DNA of 15,949 bases from Bacteroidota bacterium (GTDB taxonomy: Bacteria > Bacteroidota > Bacteroidia > Chitinophagales > Chitinophagaceae), in contig CANHUW010000016.1 in assembly GCA_947463975.1 (NCBI GenBank), forward strand, positions 1-15,949. The letters are read 5' to 3'. Of this stretch, positions 13,401 through 15,949 are shown piece by piece (position 1 is the stretch's first letter; each line of letters begins with the position of its first letter). Both the position numbers and the translations under genes were made by a program. The notes under the pieces were generated by a model, which saw only the letters and a list, made by a program, of their open reading frames with translations, searched no databases and was not told the origin of the DNA.

Positions 13401-14411
13401 ATGAGTTCAGTTAAAGTTGCGATTAATGGTTTTGGAAGAATTGGTCGTTTGGTGTTCCGCCAAATTTATAACATGGAAGGAATTGATGTAGTTGCGATCA
13501 ACGACTTAACTTCTCCAGCTGTTTTAGCACACTTATTAAAGTATGATAGTGCACAAGGTCGTTTTGATGCTGATGTGAAAGCAACAGAAGATGCAATTGT
13601 AGTGAATGGTCATTCAGTAAAAATATATGCACAAAGAGATCCAGCTCAAATTCCTTGGGGTGCGCACAATGTGGATGTAGTCATCGAATCAACTGGATTC
13701 TTTACAGATAAAGAAAAAGCAGAATTACATATTAAAGCAGGTGCAAAGAGAGTGGTTATTTCTGCTCCAGCAACGGGCGAAATGAAGACGGTGGTGTTCA
13801 ATACCAACCACGAGATTTTAGATGGTACTGAAACAGTAATCTCTGGTGCTTCTTGTACAACTAACTGTTTAGCGCCTATGGCAAAAGTTTTAGAAGACAA
13901 GTTTGGTATCGTTACCGGTTTAATGTTAACTGTTCACGCTTATACAAACGATCAAAATACATTAGATGGTCCTCACCCTAAAGGTGATTTAAGAAGAGCA
14001 CGTGCTGCTTCTGCCAACATCGTACCTAACAGTACTGGTGCTGCTAAAGCAATTGGTTTAGTATTACCTTCTTTAAAAGGTAAATTAGATGGTTCTGCAC
14101 AACGTGTTCCTACGATTACTGGTTCTTTAACGGAGTTAACGACTATCTTATCTAAGAAAACAACTGTGGAAGAAGTGAACGCAGCTATGAAAGCAGCAGC
14201 GAACGAATCTTTTGGTTATACAGAAGATGAAATTGTTAGCGCTGATGTAATTGGTATCACTTATGGTTCTTTATTTGATGCAACTCAAACTAAGATCATG
14301 ACTCAAGGTGATGTTCAATTAGTAAAGACTGTTAGCTGGTACGATAACGAAATGAGCTATGTTAGCCAATTAGTGCGTACAGTGAAATACTTTGCTAGCA
14401 AAATTAAATAA
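13401..14411 (+). CDS. gapA: Glyceraldehyde-3-phosphate dehydrogenase, type I
   Basis: This enzyme oxidises glyceraldehyde 3-phosphate to 1,3-bisphosphoglycerate with NAD and phosphate in glycolysis. The protein has 336 residues, normal for the family. The Rossmann motif is INGFGRIGR (8-16); N34-D35 in AINDL favours NAD over NADP. The catalytic cysteine is C152 in SGASCTTNC and the base is H179 in TVHAYTNDQ. The C-terminal SWYDNEMSYVSQLVRT is conserved. Translation starts behind an A/T-rich leader without a Shine-Dalgarno box. The next gene, pgk, makes the following glycolytic step. A hairpin terminator stands between them, so their expression may differ. Confidence 0.98.
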   Translation: MSSVKVAINGFGRIGRLVFRQIYNMEGIDVVAINDLTSPAVLAHLLKYDSAQGRFDADVKATEDAIVVNGHSVKIYAQRDPAQIPWGAHNVDVVIESTGFFTDKEKAELHIKAGAKRVVISAPATGEMKTVVFNTNHEILDGTETVISGASCTTNCLAPMAKVLEDKFGIVTGLMLTVHAYTNDQNTLDGPHPKGDLRRARAASANIVPNSTGAAKAIGLVLPSLKGKLDGSAQRVPTITGSLTELTTILSKKTTVEEVNAAMKAAANESFGYTEDEIVSADVIGITYGSLFDATQTKIMTQGDVQLVKTVSWYDNEMSYVSQLVRTVKYFASKIK

Positions 14412-14426
14412 GCAACCTATTATAGC

Positions 14427-14456
14427 AAATGCCTCCGATTTCGGGGGCATTTTTAT
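14427..14456 (+). terminator. Intercistronic hairpin terminator between gap and pgk
   Basis: AATGCCTCCG (14428-14437) pairs with CGGGGGCATT (14442-14451) through one T-G wobble around an ATTT loop. One more A-T pair extends the stem, and a T-run follows. Only 31 bases remain before the pgk ATG, and no TAnnTTTG box lies in them. Confidence 0.75.
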
Positions 14457-14487
14457 TCCATTATGATCACTTTTATAAATTAATACA

Positions 14488-15681
14488 ATGAGTACTTTTA
14501 ATGATTTTTCTTTTGCTGGTAAAAAAGCTTTGATCCGTGTAGATTTTAACGTGCCTTTAAATGATGCTTTTGAAATTACCGACGACAACCGTATCCGCGC
14601 AACAGTGCCTACTATTTCAAAAATTTTGAAAGATGGTGGTAGTGTTATTTTAATGAGCCATTTAGGTCGTCCAAAAGATGGTCCAACAGAAAAGTTTTCT
14701 TTAAAACATATTGTAGCACATTTGTCTAAAGTGTTAGGTGTAGATGTGCAGTTCGCAAATGATTGTATTGGCACAGAATCAGTAGAGAAAGCAGCTGCGT
14801 TACAAGCTGGTCAAGTATTGTTATTAGAGAACTTGCGTTTTTATAAAGAAGAAGAAAAAGGGGATCTTGCTTTTGCTGAAAAATTAGCAAAGCTAGGTGA
14901 CGTATATGTAAACGATGCATTTGGTACTGCGCACCGTGCACACGCTTCAACAGCAATCATTGCTCAATTCTTTGCTAAAGAAAATAGAACCTTCGGTTTA
15001 GTAATGGAAGGGGAAGTAGTGAGCGCTGAAAAAGTATTACATGCTGCACAAAAACCTTTCACTGCGATTATTGGTGGTGCAAAAGTGTCTGATAAAATTT
15101 TAATTATCGAAAACTTATTAGATAGAGCGACTGATATTATTATTGGTGGTGGTATGGCGTATACTTTCTTTAAAGCACAAGGAGGTAAAATTGGTAAATC
15201 AATTCATGAAGATGATCGTATGCCGCTTGCTTTAGAAATTTTAGCCAAAGCAAAAGCAAAGGGCGTGCATATTCATTTGCCTGTTGACAATATTATTGCA
15301 GATGATTTTAGTAACACTGCAAATACTAAAAACTGCGCTAGCGGGGAAATACCGGATGGTTGGGAAGGTTTGGATGCAGGTATTGAATCTAGAGCTCAGT
15401 TTGCCAAAGTGATTTTAGCGAGTAAAACTATTTTATGGAATGGTCCAATGGGTGTTTTTGAAATGCCTAATTTCCAAGCAGGTACTAAAGCCATTGCAGA
15501 TGCAGTGGCTGAAGCAACTCAAAAGGGTGCTTTCAGTTTAGTGGGAGGTGGCGACAGTGTGGCAGCCGTTAACCAATTTGGCTACCACGACAAAGTAAGC
15601 TATGTAAGTACTGGTGGTGGAGCGATGTTAGAGTATTTTGAAGGTAAAGAGCTTCCAGGAATAGCTGCTATTAAGGGATAA
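14488..15681 (+). CDS. pgk: Phosphoglycerate kinase
   Basis: The enzyme transfers phosphate from 1,3-bisphosphoglycerate to ADP. The protein has 397 residues, full length. Motifs in order are RVDFNVP (17-23), SHLGRPK (57-63), LLLENLRFYKEEEKGD (111-126), VNDAFGTAHRAHAS (141-154), IIGGAKVSDK (194-203), ILWNGPMGVFE (315-325), and LVGGGDSVAAV (351-361) near the nucleotide site. It has the two-domain hinge structure of all bacterial PGKs. The ATG follows a leader nearly identical to that of gap (AAATTAATACA, 14477-14487). It probably depends on readthrough from the gap promoter. Confidence 0.98.
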   Translation: MSTFNDFSFAGKKALIRVDFNVPLNDAFEITDDNRIRATVPTISKILKDGGSVILMSHLGRPKDGPTEKFSLKHIVAHLSKVLGVDVQFANDCIGTESVEKAAALQAGQVLLLENLRFYKEEEKGDLAFAEKLAKLGDVYVNDAFGTAHRAHASTAIIAQFFAKENRTFGLVMEGEVVSAEKVLHAAQKPFTAIIGGAKVSDKILIIENLLDRATDIIIGGGMAYTFFKAQGGKIGKSIHEDDRMPLALEILAKAKAKGVHIHLPVDNIIADDFSNTANTKNCASGEIPDGWEGLDAGIESRAQFAKVILASKTILWNGPMGVFEMPNFQAGTKAIADAVAEATQKGAFSLVGGGDSVAAVNQFGYHDKVSYVSTGGGAMLEYFEGKELPGIAAIKG

Positions 15682-15720
15682 TCGGTTACCTGATTATCTT
15701 TTAAAACTTAATAAATTCTT

Positions 15721-15757
15721 AAAAATACCTTTCCTAGCTATGGAAAGGTATTTTTTT
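15721..15757 (+). terminator. Intrinsic terminator after pgk
   Basis: A 14-bp perfect stem (15721-15734 with 15742-15755, loop TAGCTAT) ends in seven T. It closes the gap-pgk unit before the LemA gene. Confidence 0.88.
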
Positions 15758-15827
15758 GTCAGGACTTTCCGTCAGTAAATGAGTTTGGTACTTGCTTTGT
15801 TCTATCTTTATAAACAAATACAAAACT

Positions 15828-15949
15828 ATGTTACGTAAAAATTTAGGTTTATTCATTTTTTTAGGTGTAATCGTTATTTTATTCGGTTGGGGATGTAATG
15901 GTTACAACGGCTTAGTAAACCAAGACGAGAATGTAAATCAAGCTTGGAA
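15828..15949 (+). CDS. lemA: LemA family protein, N-terminal part
   Basis: The first 40 codons are present; the gene runs off the window end. A basic start (MLRKN), a hydrophobic segment (about 6-24) and then CNGYNGLVNQDENVNQAW are seen. YNxLVxxDExVxxAW is the signature of LemA proteins, small membrane-anchored proteins with an N-terminal helix facing a helical soluble domain. A cysteine (C25 in FGWGC) right after the membrane segment could be a lipobox, as in some LemA relatives. A TATCTTTA box at 15803-15810 resembles a -7 element, but its TTTG partner is only 15 bases away, so the promoter is uncertain. Function of the family is not settled. Confidence 0.85.
   Translation, partial: MLRKNLGLFIFLGVIVILFGWGCNGYNGLVNQDENVNQAW

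Overview
The window looks like chromosomal DNA of an AT-rich member of the Bacteroidota, tentatively Chitinophagales (Sediminibacterium-like). Three things point there. Genes lack Shine-Dalgarno boxes and start behind A/T-rich leaders. Six upstream regions carry the Bacteroidota -7 element TAnnTTTG or a close match, one of them with a well-spaced TTTG -33 box. The gene families (DUF2256/TIGR03643, DUF3050, DCC, peptidase-less ABC exporter with HlyD and TolC, FG-GAP lipoprotein) are at home in that phylum. No phage, insertion sequence or CRISPR array was seen.

Layout. (1) 1-2334: a compact group of small, stress-flavoured genes: the end of a probable SOUL heme-binding protein, a TIGR03643 protein, a DUF2256 zinc-ribbon protein translationally coupled to an AlkB-like dioxygenase, a DUF3050 (heme-oxygenase-like fold) protein and a DCC thiol-disulfide protein. 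In other bacteria DUF2256 and TIGR03643 genes often sit near photolyase/cryptochrome genes, so this may be part of a light or oxidative-damage locus that continues upstream. (2) 2343-4372, minus strand: a tightly packed operon of a coiled-coil 86-residue protein, a DUF6671 protein with two CxxC-type zinc ribbons, and the tRNA t6A enzyme Sua5. It is divergent from a LysR regulator (4458-5372). A perfect 15-bp inverted repeat fills the space between them. (3) 5392-10545, minus strand: a four-gene export operon, TetR - ABC - HlyD - TolC. The ABC subunit has lost most of its canonical ATPase motifs except Walker A and B. A palindrome overlapping the promoter is the probable TetR operator. (4) 10704-12791, minus strand: a secreted FG-GAP/VCBS repeat lipoprotein, then a higBA toxin-antitoxin module whose promoter carries four copies of an ATACTTAT-type site. 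(5) 12893-13200: a GC-rich, highly self-complementary intergenic element next to a tRNA-Glu(UUC) gene that has its own consensus promoter and terminator. (6) 13401-15949, plus strand: glycolytic gap and pgk, separated by a hairpin that leaves almost no room for a second promoter, then the start of a LemA family gene cut by the window end.

The most interesting points are the exporter ATPase with a degenerate Q-loop, signature, D-loop and H-loop; the long palindrome between LysR and the DUF6671/Sua5 operon; the iterated higBA operator; the AlkB-DUF2256 coupling within a possible photodamage locus; and the structured GC-rich element beside tRNA-Glu. None of these is proven to be new from sequence alone.
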